In this document: piece by piece, positions 1-7,429 of the stretch
Layout of the letters: every line of letters starts with the position of its first letter
How positions within the stretch are numbered: the stretch's first letter is position 1
NCBI RefSeq assembly: GCF_003383615.1
Contig: NZ_QNUL01000002.1
Coordinates: forward strand, 494,286-558,285
DNA: 64,000 nt
Source of the DNA: Dyadobacter luteus
GTDB lineage: Bacteria; Bacteroidota; Bacteroidia; Cytophagales; Spirosomataceae
Reading direction: 5' to 3'
The notes under the pieces: model-generated
Told to the model about the DNA's origin: nothing
What the model saw: only the letters and a program-made list of their open reading frames with translations
Databases searched by the model: none
Position numbers and translations under genes: made by a program

Positions 1-411
1 GCCAGCCCCATAAGGCAAACTTGTCAATTGCCATGCTTCACCACCGTTAATGGGAAGAATAAAAAGCTGATTTTTTTCCTTCACTTTTCTGACAAAAACG
101 AGCTTGCTACCGTCAGGAGACCAGTCTGGTTGGGAAGCACTTTCGCTTCCACGCGTTAGGGCCACGGGTTCATTTTTATTATCCAGATCCACCAGATAAA
201 GATGCGTACGGTATTCATACTCGAATGGCGTATCAGCCTGGGGTTCCGTGGTGAGCAGGGTGTATACAGCGCGCTTTTCACCTGGTGCTATGGCCACATT
301 GCCGACCTGTTTGATTTTGGTAAGGTCACTTGCTTTGATTTTTTCTTTGGACTGCGCTCTCGTAGAGAAGCTCAGAGTAGTTAACAGAAAAAAAACATAT
401 AATTTCTTCAT
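1..411 (-). CDS. S9 family peptidase (TolB/WD40-like propeller), N-terminal part
   Basis: Only the first 137 residues lie in the window; the gene continues past base 1. The start ATG (complement of 409-411) opens a signal peptide (MKKLYVFFLLTTLSFSTRAQ) ending in an Ala-x-Ala-like site before Gln, typical of exported Bacteroidota proteins. The mature part contains the beta-propeller motif PDWSPDGSKLVFVRK, followed by QLFILPINGGEAWQLT, the usual repeat of dipeptidyl/acylaminoacyl peptidases of family S9. Such enzymes cut short peptides in the periplasm with a C-terminal alpha/beta hydrolase domain, which is not visible here. A plain TolB-like protein cannot be excluded. Confidence 0.8.
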   Translation of the reverse strand, partial: MKKLYVFFLLTTLSFSTRAQSKEKIKASDLTKIKQVGNVAIAPGEKRAVYTLLTTEPQADTPFEYEYRTHLYLVDLDNKNEPVALTRGSESASQPDWSPDGSKLVFVRKVKEKNQLFILPINGGEAWQLTSLPYGAG

Positions 412-556
412 GCGTTTATGAAAAAGTAGTTTTAGGATTAAATCATGATGACAATCCTTCAATTTAGTAAAAACAGCTTACAAAACTCTCCGGGATAAGT
501 AAACAAGGATTTGATAAAGCGTTTTGCTGTTGAGCCCCGCCAAGTGCATGGATGGA

Positions 557-1537
557 CTAAAGAAAGGAAACGCCTACATCCGGATATTTGACTTTACCCT
601 TAGTTTTATCAAGATGTTTCAGTACCCTCAGCGGGTCTCCGATAGGCTCATCAGCCAGATCAAAAGTGCCATAGTGCATCGGAATCATGTAACTGGCACC
701 CGTATCCTGAAAAGCCCTGAAAGCATCCGCAGGAGAAGTATGACTCTGTGCCATGATGAATTCGGGCTTGTATGCGCCTATGCCTACCAGACAATAATCT
801 ATTTCATGAAAAATTTGTCCGGCCGTTTTGAAATGACTGCCATAACCGGAGTCTCCACAGAAATAAATGGTTTTGCCTGCGCACTGAATCATGAACCCAC
901 CCCAGAGCCGGAGGTTTGTATCTCCGATCAGACGTCTACCCCAATGTCTGGAAGGCATGTAAGTAATTTTTAATTCAGGTTGTGTATTGTATTGCTGATA
1001 CCATCCGGCTTGCTGAATCCTGCTACTTTTTGTGAAAGAGAAAAGCAGCTTTTCCATATTGAGCCCCGACAACCAAGTCGTGTCAGGATTATTTTCTGCT
1101 AAAAAACGTATGGTTTTTTCGTCGCAATGATCGCGGTGATCATGAGAAATAAGAATATAATCCAGTTGGCGGAAATCCTCAGGCGCTACAGGTAACGGAC
1201 TTAGCCGGCGAAGAAAGCGGCTGTCAAAGAATAATGGATCAATCAGCATGGTGATTCCGCTCAACCGTATAAAGAAAGACGCATGTCCAAGCCATACGCA
1301 TACATCTTTGTCATGCTTCAAAAAATCGCAATGTTCCGCCTGGTTCAGTCTCCACTTGTCATTTTGCTTTTCGACCTTTTGAGGATTTTTCTGCAATTGC
1401 CATTTAAACAGAAGTTTTAAAGAATCGTTGAAAGGAAATTCCTGATTTAAAAATCGGCCTTTTTCATTAACAGGTGTGCCCTCCCAGTCAAAAGGAAGGG
1501 GTACATATGGTAGATCAGGGTTGGATATGAAAGGCAT
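557..1537 (-). CDS. MBL-fold metal-dependent hydrolase (UlaG / NAPE-PLD-like)
   Basis: A 326-residue metallo-beta-lactamase-fold protein. The metal-binding signature SHDHRDH is at residues 131-137 (H132, H134, D136, H137). It is preceded by VWLGHASFFIRLSGITMLIDP, the family's beta-sandwich core, and followed by FCGDSGYG and the late histidine in PMHYGTFDL. Family members hydrolyse phosphodiesters or lactone-like substrates; the closest named group by layout is N-acyl-phosphatidylethanolamine phospholipase D and related oxidoreductase-like proteins. No signal peptide is seen, so it is probably cytoplasmic. The substrate cannot be told from the sequence. The gene stands alone, with more than 150 bases to the VOC gene upstream. 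Confidence 0.88.
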   Translation of the reverse strand: MPFISNPDLPYVPLPFDWEGTPVNEKGRFLNQEFPFNDSLKLLFKWQLQKNPQKVEKQNDKWRLNQAEHCDFLKHDKDVCVWLGHASFFIRLSGITMLIDPLFFDSRFLRRLSPLPVAPEDFRQLDYILISHDHRDHCDEKTIRFLAENNPDTTWLSGLNMEKLLFSFTKSSRIQQAGWYQQYNTQPELKITYMPSRHWGRRLIGDTNLRLWGGFMIQCAGKTIYFCGDSGYGSHFKTAGQIFHEIDYCLVGIGAYKPEFIMAQSHTSPADAFRAFQDTGASYMIPMHYGTFDLADEPIGDPLRVLKHLDKTKGKVKYPDVGVSFL

Positions 1538-1633
1538 TGGCGGCTAAGGGACTGAATGAACAATAGTTTTTACAGCGTGGGCGTCCGGGCCTCCACTGTA
1601 TCTCCCTTAAAGCTCGTTAAAAATCTCAATTCT

Positions 1634-1672
1634 AAAAAACACAGCAGGATTTCGCGGATGAAATCCTGCTGT
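1634..1672 (-). terminator. intrinsic terminator after the VOC gene
   Basis: A 13-bp perfect inverted repeat (arms 1641-1653 and 1660-1672, 6-nt loop) is followed on the minus strand by GTTTTTT. It sits 18 bases after the VOC stop codon and separates that gene from the MBL-fold gene. Confidence 0.9.
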
Positions 1673-1689
1673 ATAAATATATCCGGATC

Positions 1690-2154
1690 TTAGTTCGGGG
1701 ATGGAGCATATCTGACGATGTCTATTGCAATGCCATTGGGATCAGAAATCGCAAAATGCCTGTCTCCCCAGGGCTCGTCCCGCATGTCGATTCTGATTTC
1801 AACGCCTTTCTTTTTCAGTTCTTCATGTAGTTCATCTACGTTTTCTACCTCTATAGTCAGGTACATGCCCTTTCCTGCAAAGGGAGCGTGGAATAGAGGT
1901 TGCTGTGAAGCGTGTTCAGGTAAAAGAAAACTGATCTCAGAGCTCTTATCGGGCGTGTGCAGCAACAAATAAAAGTCATTTTCGAATGTGATGCCGAAAT
2001 GAAGAACTGACGTATAAAACTCTTTGGTCTCGGCTAATTTTCCGGTTACAATTCCTGCGTTTAGTTTCATCTTACGAATGGTTTTATCGGGTGACTGAGA
2101 AAAACTATGAGCAGCTGTGCCCACAATCAGAAAAAGAGAAAGTATGTATTTCAT
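1690..2154 (-). CDS. secreted VOC-family (glyoxalase/bleomycin resistance-like) protein
   Basis: A 154-residue protein with a signal peptide (MKYILSLFLIVGTAAHSFSQS) and one vicinal oxygen chelate domain. It starts with KLNAGIVTGKLAETKEFYTSVLHFG and ends with the typical DPWGDRHFAISDPNGIAIDIV-type strand (here EPWGDRHFAISDPNG near residues 125-140). VOC proteins bind a metal or small ligand at the dimer interface and act as isomerases, dioxygenases or drug-binding proteins. An exported copy is less common than the cytoplasmic form. Its function cannot be assigned. It is monocistronic, with its own terminator downstream. Confidence 0.85.
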   Translation of the reverse strand: MKYILSLFLIVGTAAHSFSQSPDKTIRKMKLNAGIVTGKLAETKEFYTSVLHFGITFENDFYLLLHTPDKSSEISFLLPEHASQQPLFHAPFAGKGMYLTIEVENVDELHEELKKKGVEIRIDMRDEPWGDRHFAISDPNGIAIDIVRYAPSPN

Positions 2155-2245
2155 GTTACAATAAGGCTGATGGTTGACTCTGCAAAGTTGCGAAGGTCAA
2201 CAGTGCCACGATTGTAAAAATCGGACATAATTACTTTGGAAATGG

Positions 2246-3049
2246 CTATATCACCGAAGGAGTCAGGCCTGAGAAATGTTTGAATTCTTTAATAAAGTGA
2301 GCCTGATCATAATAATGGTCTTCTGTAGGAATGCTTTGATTCCTGTCAGTAGACTCATTCACCTTTTGCTCCAATGCATTTTGAAAACGAATGATTTTGC
2401 TGAAAGTTTTGGGAGAGTCGCCTATGTAGCGATCAAATAACCTGCGTAGTTGCCTGCTGCTTAGGCCGGTATCGAGCTGTGTTTCGATATTGACGGCTCC
2501 ATTTGTAGACATGATGATTTCCAGGGCAGCGTAAAAGCGGCAGTCCTGCTGAATGCTTAAGCCGGATATAAGCCTGCTGAAATAACTGTCCAATATGGTG
2601 CTGATCTCAGTTGTTGTATTTTTATGAGAAAACTGATTTTCAATAAACTTCGATGTATCCGGTGCTACGTTCGCAAGGTGCTCAAAGCGGTCGGTGAGAT
2701 CCGAAGCATCTGTGCGGAAAAGTACGGGAAATGCAGACGGGAAAAACCGGATTCCCACATAATCGAATGTGTGGCCAATACTGAACTCGGTATATTTATT
2801 ACAAAGTCCCATTACAAAATTCTCCGACGGATTATTCAGCTCAAAGAAAATATCAATACATCCGTCTGCGACAATCCGGTATTGAAAATTTTCGGTCAGT
2901 GGGCTTTGTGTCCGAAGTCTCCAGTAGCAGTAAATATAACGGCTGACCGGTTCGCAGGGGCACACTTCCTGATAAGCCACCTGGCTTGCCGGCAGAAGTA
3001 ATGGCTGCAGCGGCCGGTACAATTTTCGAAGATCCGTTTCCTTATTCAC
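2246..3049 (-). CDS. AraC-family transcriptional regulator
   Basis: A 267-residue protein with an N-terminal ligand-sensing part of the DUF6597 type (motif EPVSRYIYCYWRLR near residue 35, and VADGCIDIFF near 60) and a C-terminal AraC helix-turn-helix region from about residue 175 (GLSSRQLRRLFDRYIGDSPKTF ... DQAHFIKEFKHFSGLTP). The second helix-turn-helix carries the usual YYDQAHFIKEFK signature. No ATG is available between the in-frame upstream stop and the coding region, so GTG at 3049 is taken as the start. The gene begins 17 bases after the acetyltransferase stop and is probably the last gene of a three-gene operon. Confidence 0.85.
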   Translation of the reverse strand: MNKETDLRKLYRPLQPLLLPASQVAYQEVCPCEPVSRYIYCYWRLRTQSPLTENFQYRIVADGCIDIFFELNNPSENFVMGLCNKYTEFSIGHTFDYVGIRFFPSAFPVLFRTDASDLTDRFEHLANVAPDTSKFIENQFSHKNTTTEISTILDSYFSRLISGLSIQQDCRFYAALEIIMSTNGAVNIETQLDTGLSSRQLRRLFDRYIGDSPKTFSKIIRFQNALEQKVNESTDRNQSIPTEDHYYDQAHFIKEFKHFSGLTPSVI

Positions 3050-3066
3050 AACAATGGTTTTATATC

Positions 3067-3693
3067 TCAGACTTCATTCATCAGTCTCTGAAAAGTGTCC
3101 ACATACTCGCCTACATGTATACCGTCCATGAGTGCGTGGTGCACGTGTATGGAGACGGGCATAGTCAACTTATCACCCTGTTTTGTCATTTTCCCAAATG
3201 AAATTTTGGGCACGCTATCAGGAAATGAAAAATTGCGTGCGTGCGACATAGATGTAAATTTAAGCCAGGGCAAAGATGAATAATGAATCACATCATCTGC
3301 AATATGTTCCGGGAAAATGGACGGAGCAACTTGTATTCTGGCAATTTCTTCATCACATGCCTGCTTAAAAATACTGAAATCAGCATGGTAAGGCATGTAG
3401 CTGAATGCGAAAGTTCCATTCTCACGCCCTATGGTTGCAGACGCGGACACTACATCGTGTACCACAATCTGTTTTTCAGTATTGATCCGGTAGCGGAACG
3501 GTTCAGTCAAATTGACTGCAGTGAGGGACTTATGCAGATAATGAAGGAAAAACGAATGGTTTTGTTCCTTTGCGGTTCTGTAAGCTACTGTGCAGTCAAT
3601 ATCCACGCAAACGCCGAAAAACGGCTCGTCAAACTGGCTGAAAAACTGAAAATGTTCTTTTCGCGGCCAGTTATCCAAATCAAGTAATTTCAT
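3067..3693 (-). CDS. chloramphenicol acetyltransferase-like (CatA-type) acyltransferase
   Basis: A 208-residue protein resembling type A chloramphenicol acetyltransferase over its full length. It has the N-terminal WPRKEHFQFFSQFDEPFFGV motif and the C-terminal active-site motif HHALMDG (residues 185-191), which holds the catalytic histidine. CATs move an acetyl group from acetyl-CoA to a hydroxyl of chloramphenicol, and many chromosomal relatives have other acceptors. The gene starts 3 bases after the HAD gene and precedes the AraC gene, so the three are probably cotranscribed. Whether it gives resistance cannot be judged from sequence alone. Confidence 0.88.
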   Translation of the reverse strand: MKLLDLDNWPRKEHFQFFSQFDEPFFGVCVDIDCTVAYRTAKEQNHSFFLHYLHKSLTAVNLTEPFRYRINTEKQIVVHDVVSASATIGRENGTFAFSYMPYHADFSIFKQACDEEIARIQVAPSIFPEHIADDVIHYSSLPWLKFTSMSHARNFSFPDSVPKISFGKMTKQGDKLTMPVSIHVHHALMDGIHVGEYVDTFQRLMNEV

Positions 3694-3696
3694 AGG

Positions 3697-4386
3697 TTAG
3701 TTAATATAATCAAGTACTTCGCGGATGCTTGTGAGCTGCCGGAAGTTATCGTGTTCAATATGTGCTTCTACTTTTTCATGTTCCCATGTGGTATGAAAAG
3801 GGACATGAAATCCATGCCCGCCGATGTTGAGCACGGGCAGGATATCAGATTTCAGAGAGTTTCCAACCATCAGAAATTGTTCTGGCTGTATGTCGAGATG
3901 TTTGACAAGCTTGCGGTATTCAGGCTCCTGTTTTTCAGATACGATTTCAATATGGTGAAAATATTTAGCCAGCCCCGACTTGTTCAGTTTCCTTTCCTGA
4001 TCAAGCAAATCGCCTTTTGTAGCCATCACAAGCCGGTACTTTCCATGTAGTGCTTCGAGTACATCCTCCACACCATCAATCAGTTCAATATCCTTATCCA
4101 ACATCTGCTTGCCAAGTGCAAGTATCCGTTCAATGGTTTCCACTCCGATGCGCCTGTCAGTGATGGTTATAGCCGCCTCAATCATCGAAAGTATATAACC
4201 TTTCACACCATATCCGTAATGTTTCAGGTTTTTGATTTCAATGGTGAGCAGCTCGCGCGAAATGCTATGGTAGGGCAGGAAATCTTCAAGCATGTCACAG
4301 AATGCATTTTCGGTTTCGAGAAAAAAAGGCTCGTTCACCCAAAGTGTATCGTCTGCATCAAAAGCTATAATCTGGATATCAGTCAT
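3697..4386 (-). CDS. HAD-family hydrolase (phosphatase-like)
   Basis: A 229-residue haloacid dehalogenase-superfamily protein. Motif I is FDADDTLW, with nucleophile D10 and general acid D12. The middle part has MATKGD (motif II threonine) and the C-terminal motif MVGNSLKSDILPVLNIGG supplies the motif IV aspartate. The helical cap between residues 20 and 85 fits subfamily IA. These enzymes dephosphorylate small phosphorylated metabolites through an aspartyl-phosphate. It is the first gene of the compact HAD/acetyltransferase/AraC operon. Confidence 0.88.
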   Translation of the reverse strand: MTDIQIIAFDADDTLWVNEPFFLETENAFCDMLEDFLPYHSISRELLTIEIKNLKHYGYGVKGYILSMIEAAITITDRRIGVETIERILALGKQMLDKDIELIDGVEDVLEALHGKYRLVMATKGDLLDQERKLNKSGLAKYFHHIEIVSEKQEPEYRKLVKHLDIQPEQFLMVGNSLKSDILPVLNIGGHGFHVPFHTTWEHEKVEAHIEHDNFRQLTSIREVLDYIN

Positions 4387-4393
4387 TATAAAA

Positions 4394-4440
4394 ACAAAAA
4401 AGTTTGAATCCCGGCAATTATGATCCCGGAATTCAAACTT
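4394..4440 (-). terminator. intrinsic terminator ending the first glycan utilisation operon
   Basis: A 15-bp inverted repeat (arms 4400-4414 and 4426-4440, one G-U pair) is followed on the minus strand by a T run. It lies downstream of the BNR-4 gene stop and just before the HAD gene start, so it isolates the HAD operon from the sigma/FecR/SusCD transcript. Confidence 0.92.
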
Positions 4441-4482
4441 ACAAAAATCCTCTTTAACTGAATTACACAGAAGCCTTCATGG

Positions 4483-5928
4483 CTAGTTTACTTTTTCGGG
4501 TGTGATCATGGCATCCGAAGAATTTCTCGGTAGCTTGAAAACATCCCCTTTGTCATTAGAGAAATACAGAAACGATTCTGAAGGTTTTCGGCCGTGCCCG
4601 TCTGCCCAGATGCTATAGAAATCGGGTTTTGCATGTGAGGGACGCCTTACGTAAGAATGGTTCATTTCACTGTTTTCAGTCATTTGCCTTTCTTTTTTCC
4701 AGTTGATACCGCCATCCCCGGATACCCACATGGCTACTTCTCCACCAGGATTGTACGCCTGTGGTCCGTCTACGGTCGGGCCGATCACTTTTATTTTGTT
4801 ATCCGAGTCGGCATATACCGAACCCATATCATAATTGCTGTCTGATGTGGTTACAATCCCGGATTGCCATTGTTTGTTCAGACCGCGGTAAAGTGTCCAG
4901 TTTCTTGGATCGTTACCTGGCCCAGCCTGAAACCCTTTACTGGAAATAACCAGAATGGCAGGATTTTTCTTTTGGTCAAATGTCATATCCAAAAGGTAAC
5001 AATTTAGTTTTTCACTGGCATAGTCATGGACCACGGCAGGATTTTTACTTTCAGTCAAAGGCAATTGTACAGTTTCGCCCGATATTGTTTTCCAGGTCTT
5101 ACCAAAATCGCTGGTTTCCAGATATTGCAGGTTTGTTCTATAATTGAGCCCTTTGCCTTTTGGGTGATAGTCGAAGGCGACGCCCACCTTGCCGTCAGCT
5201 TCTGCACTTACCTGATAATGACCGTCTTCTATATGTGCCAATATTTTCCACTCATTCCAGTGCTGCCCATCTTTACTGGTATTGAACCCGATTACACGAT
5301 GGCTCGACTTGTTGTATTTAGTAAAAAGTGCAATGAAGCCCTTGCCTTTGATCGGGTAGACCTGAAAATAGGAGAAGTTATTGAAAGGCTGCTCTTTCCC
5401 GTCAACGATCTCTGTAGCTGCCACGGTTTCAAAAGCTTCAATATCAAAAGGCTTTTTGCTTTTATGGATATAGGAGGGACGGGCAATCCCGTGTGAGGTT
5501 GAGAAGATCCAGATGTGTCCCTTGTCATCAATTGAAATGACGGGGTTGTCATGCGCATCTGTTGTTTTTTTGTCAAGTAATATCACAGGATTTGCAAGCT
5601 TTCCTGTTTTATGATCATAGTAGGATACATTATGCAAAAGCGTGGAATTCTGATCATCGGTGCCGCCGAATACAAAGAATGTCTTGTTTACCTTCTTTGC
5701 GTAGACTGCAAATGGACGGTGATTGGCAGGATAAACTGCCAGCCCTCCGCTGTACTTGTATACATATTCATCGTTGCTGGGCTGGTTCATATACCAGATA
5801 CCCTTAAAACCATTGGCCTTTTGCTGAATTAATTCTGCCTGCGCATACTGTGCATCAGGATGAACCTGTTGCGCCTGGGCTACAGATACGGTAAGAAAAA
5901 GCAGTGCGGTCTTCAAATATTCTTTCAT
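4483..5928 (-). CDS. secreted BNR-4 repeat protein, candidate polysaccharide lyase
   Basis: A 481-residue protein with a signal peptide (MKEYLKTALLFLTVSVAQAQ) followed by a beta-propeller of the BNR-4 type: GFKGIWYMNQPSNDEYVYKYSGG, then FFVFGGTDDQNSTLLHNVSYYDH, then DAHDNPVISIDDKGHIWIFSTSHG. The family includes the seven-bladed propeller ulvan lyases (PL24/PL25) as well as proteins without known activity. The conserved HDNP and SHG histidine-containing segments are kept. It is the last gene of the SusCD operon, 44 bases after susD, so it probably acts on the polysaccharide taken up by that pair. Lyase activity is an inference from family and context. Confidence 0.8.
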   Translation of the reverse strand: MKEYLKTALLFLTVSVAQAQQVHPDAQYAQAELIQQKANGFKGIWYMNQPSNDEYVYKYSGGLAVYPANHRPFAVYAKKVNKTFFVFGGTDDQNSTLLHNVSYYDHKTGKLANPVILLDKKTTDAHDNPVISIDDKGHIWIFSTSHGIARPSYIHKSKKPFDIEAFETVAATEIVDGKEQPFNNFSYFQVYPIKGKGFIALFTKYNKSSHRVIGFNTSKDGQHWNEWKILAHIEDGHYQVSAEADGKVGVAFDYHPKGKGLNYRTNLQYLETSDFGKTWKTISGETVQLPLTESKNPAVVHDYASEKLNCYLLDMTFDQKKNPAILVISSKGFQAGPGNDPRNWTLYRGLNKQWQSGIVTTSDSNYDMGSVYADSDNKIKVIGPTVDGPQAYNPGGEVAMWVSGDGGINWKKERQMTENSEMNHSYVRRPSHAKPDFYSIWADGHGRKPSESFLYFSNDKGDVFKLPRNSSDAMITPEKVN

Positions 5929-5972
5929 TACAAATAGTATGGGTTAGGAATAGTTTTGGAAATGCAGAGTGA

Positions 5973-7421
5973 TTAGTTGTAACCAGGGTTCTGCTTGATT
6001 TGAGACGGATTGATTTCTATCTGTGTGAGTGGAATCGGAAGTAGTAACTGATAGGATTGAATGTTGAAACCCTTGCTATTCATCACTGCAATAGCTCTGT
6101 CTGTGCGCAGCAGATCAAACCAACGGTGATTTTCAAAGGCCAGCTCAACTCTTCTTTCCTGTTCTACGGCAAGCCGGAAGGCTGCCTGACTGTTTAGCTG
6201 CTCACTGGTCTTGTCTGAGAGTCCGGCTCTTTTACGGATTCTGTTCAGGATTAGCAATGCTTCACCCGAAGTAGAAAAACTAAGCTCATTAAGAGCCTCT
6301 GCGCGCATAAGAAGCACATCGGCATAACGCAGAACCGGCCAGTTGTTGTCCGCGTCGCTTGCAGCGAAAGGTGCCGGATCCATGTATTTTCTTACATAGG
6401 GCGATTGCACAAACGTACCCCCGCTGGTGTAGCCCTGGGCGATGGATATATCTTTTCTAAGATCCTGCGCTTCATAAGCCCGGTTCATATCGGCTGTCGG
6501 CAGGTTGTGGCCTGTACCTGCTCCAATCGTGGTAACAACCACACCTGCAAGGCGCGGTGCAAAACGGTTGTTAAAAGGACTTCCAAGCCCGAATCCACCT
6601 TTTTTATACTGCACTTCAAACAGGGATTCTTTGTGGTTCTTGTTATTGATCCTGAAAATGTCGGCATACGAAGCCAATAGATCGTAAGTGCCTGCATCGA
6701 TGATCTCTTTGGTTTTATCAGCTGCTTGTTGCCATTTCTTTTGGGTAAGATAAACCTTGGCAAGAAGCCCTTTGGCAGCACCGGACGTTGCTCGGCCAAC
6801 ATCCGCACCCGAGTAGGAAGCTGGTAAGGCCTGAGCAGCTTCGGTAAAGTCTTTCTCCACCTGTATATATACTTCAGAGGCAGGATTTCGGGTATAGGTA
6901 TAACCTTCTGTTACATCGGTTGTTTCCTTTAAAAGCAAGGGCACGTCCCCGTACATTCTTACCAGATTAAAATACAGCAAAGCCCTCAGAAATTTAGCTT
7001 CAGCAGAAAACCGGGTCTTCATGGCTTCATTCATCGAAACAGTTCCTATACGATCCAGAACTGTGTTGGCTGCCAGTATTCCCCGATAGTGGTCGTTCCA
7101 TGTTTCACTTACAATACCATTATTGCTTAGTGTCGTAAAGGCATCCAGCTGCGAGATATCAATGCCGCTCTGCGCATCCAGTATTTCTGTATTGTCGGAA
7201 ATACCTTCTCCGATGGCATACATACTTTGGTTATACACCCCTCCGAACTGAAGGCTTGCATATGCAGCATTTACGGCGTTGAGCATATCAGCTTCATTAC
7301 GGTAGAAGTTCAGGTTATTGGTTTCCGAAATTGGCGCAAGGCTGAGAAATCCGTCTTTGCAAGAGCTGAACAGTATCAGGCTTATGAAAAGTAAATAACG
7401 ATATGATTTCATGTTGATCAT
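5973..7421 (-). CDS. SusD/RagB family glycan-binding outer membrane lipoprotein
   Basis: A 482-residue lipoprotein. The signal sequence ends in the lipobox LFSSC (Cys about residue 21). The SusD-type features follow: FYRNEADMLNAVNAAYASLQ, TPR-like helices with RFSAEAKFLRALLYFNLVRMYGDVPL (near residue 145), and the C-terminal RRVELAFENHRWFDLLRT and NPGYN end. SusD proteins sit on the cell surface as the lid of the SusC transporter and bind the oligosaccharide. The gene starts 8 bases after susC. Confidence 0.95.
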   Translation of the reverse strand: MINMKSYRYLLFISLILFSSCKDGFLSLAPISETNNLNFYRNEADMLNAVNAAYASLQFGGVYNQSMYAIGEGISDNTEILDAQSGIDISQLDAFTTLSNNGIVSETWNDHYRGILAANTVLDRIGTVSMNEAMKTRFSAEAKFLRALLYFNLVRMYGDVPLLLKETTDVTEGYTYTRNPASEVYIQVEKDFTEAAQALPASYSGADVGRATSGAAKGLLAKVYLTQKKWQQAADKTKEIIDAGTYDLLASYADIFRINNKNHKESLFEVQYKKGGFGLGSPFNNRFAPRLAGVVVTTIGAGTGHNLPTADMNRAYEAQDLRKDISIAQGYTSGGTFVQSPYVRKYMDPAPFAASDADNNWPVLRYADVLLMRAEALNELSFSTSGEALLILNRIRKRAGLSDKTSEQLNSQAAFRLAVEQERRVELAFENHRWFDLLRTDRAIAVMNSKGFNIQSYQLLLPIPLTQIEINPSQIKQNPGYN

Positions 7422-7429
7422 TTTATAGA

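Noticed and set aside
6405..6808. Open frames on both strands inside the first susD gene
   Set aside because: They are shadows of the SusD frame, whose motifs and length are complete.
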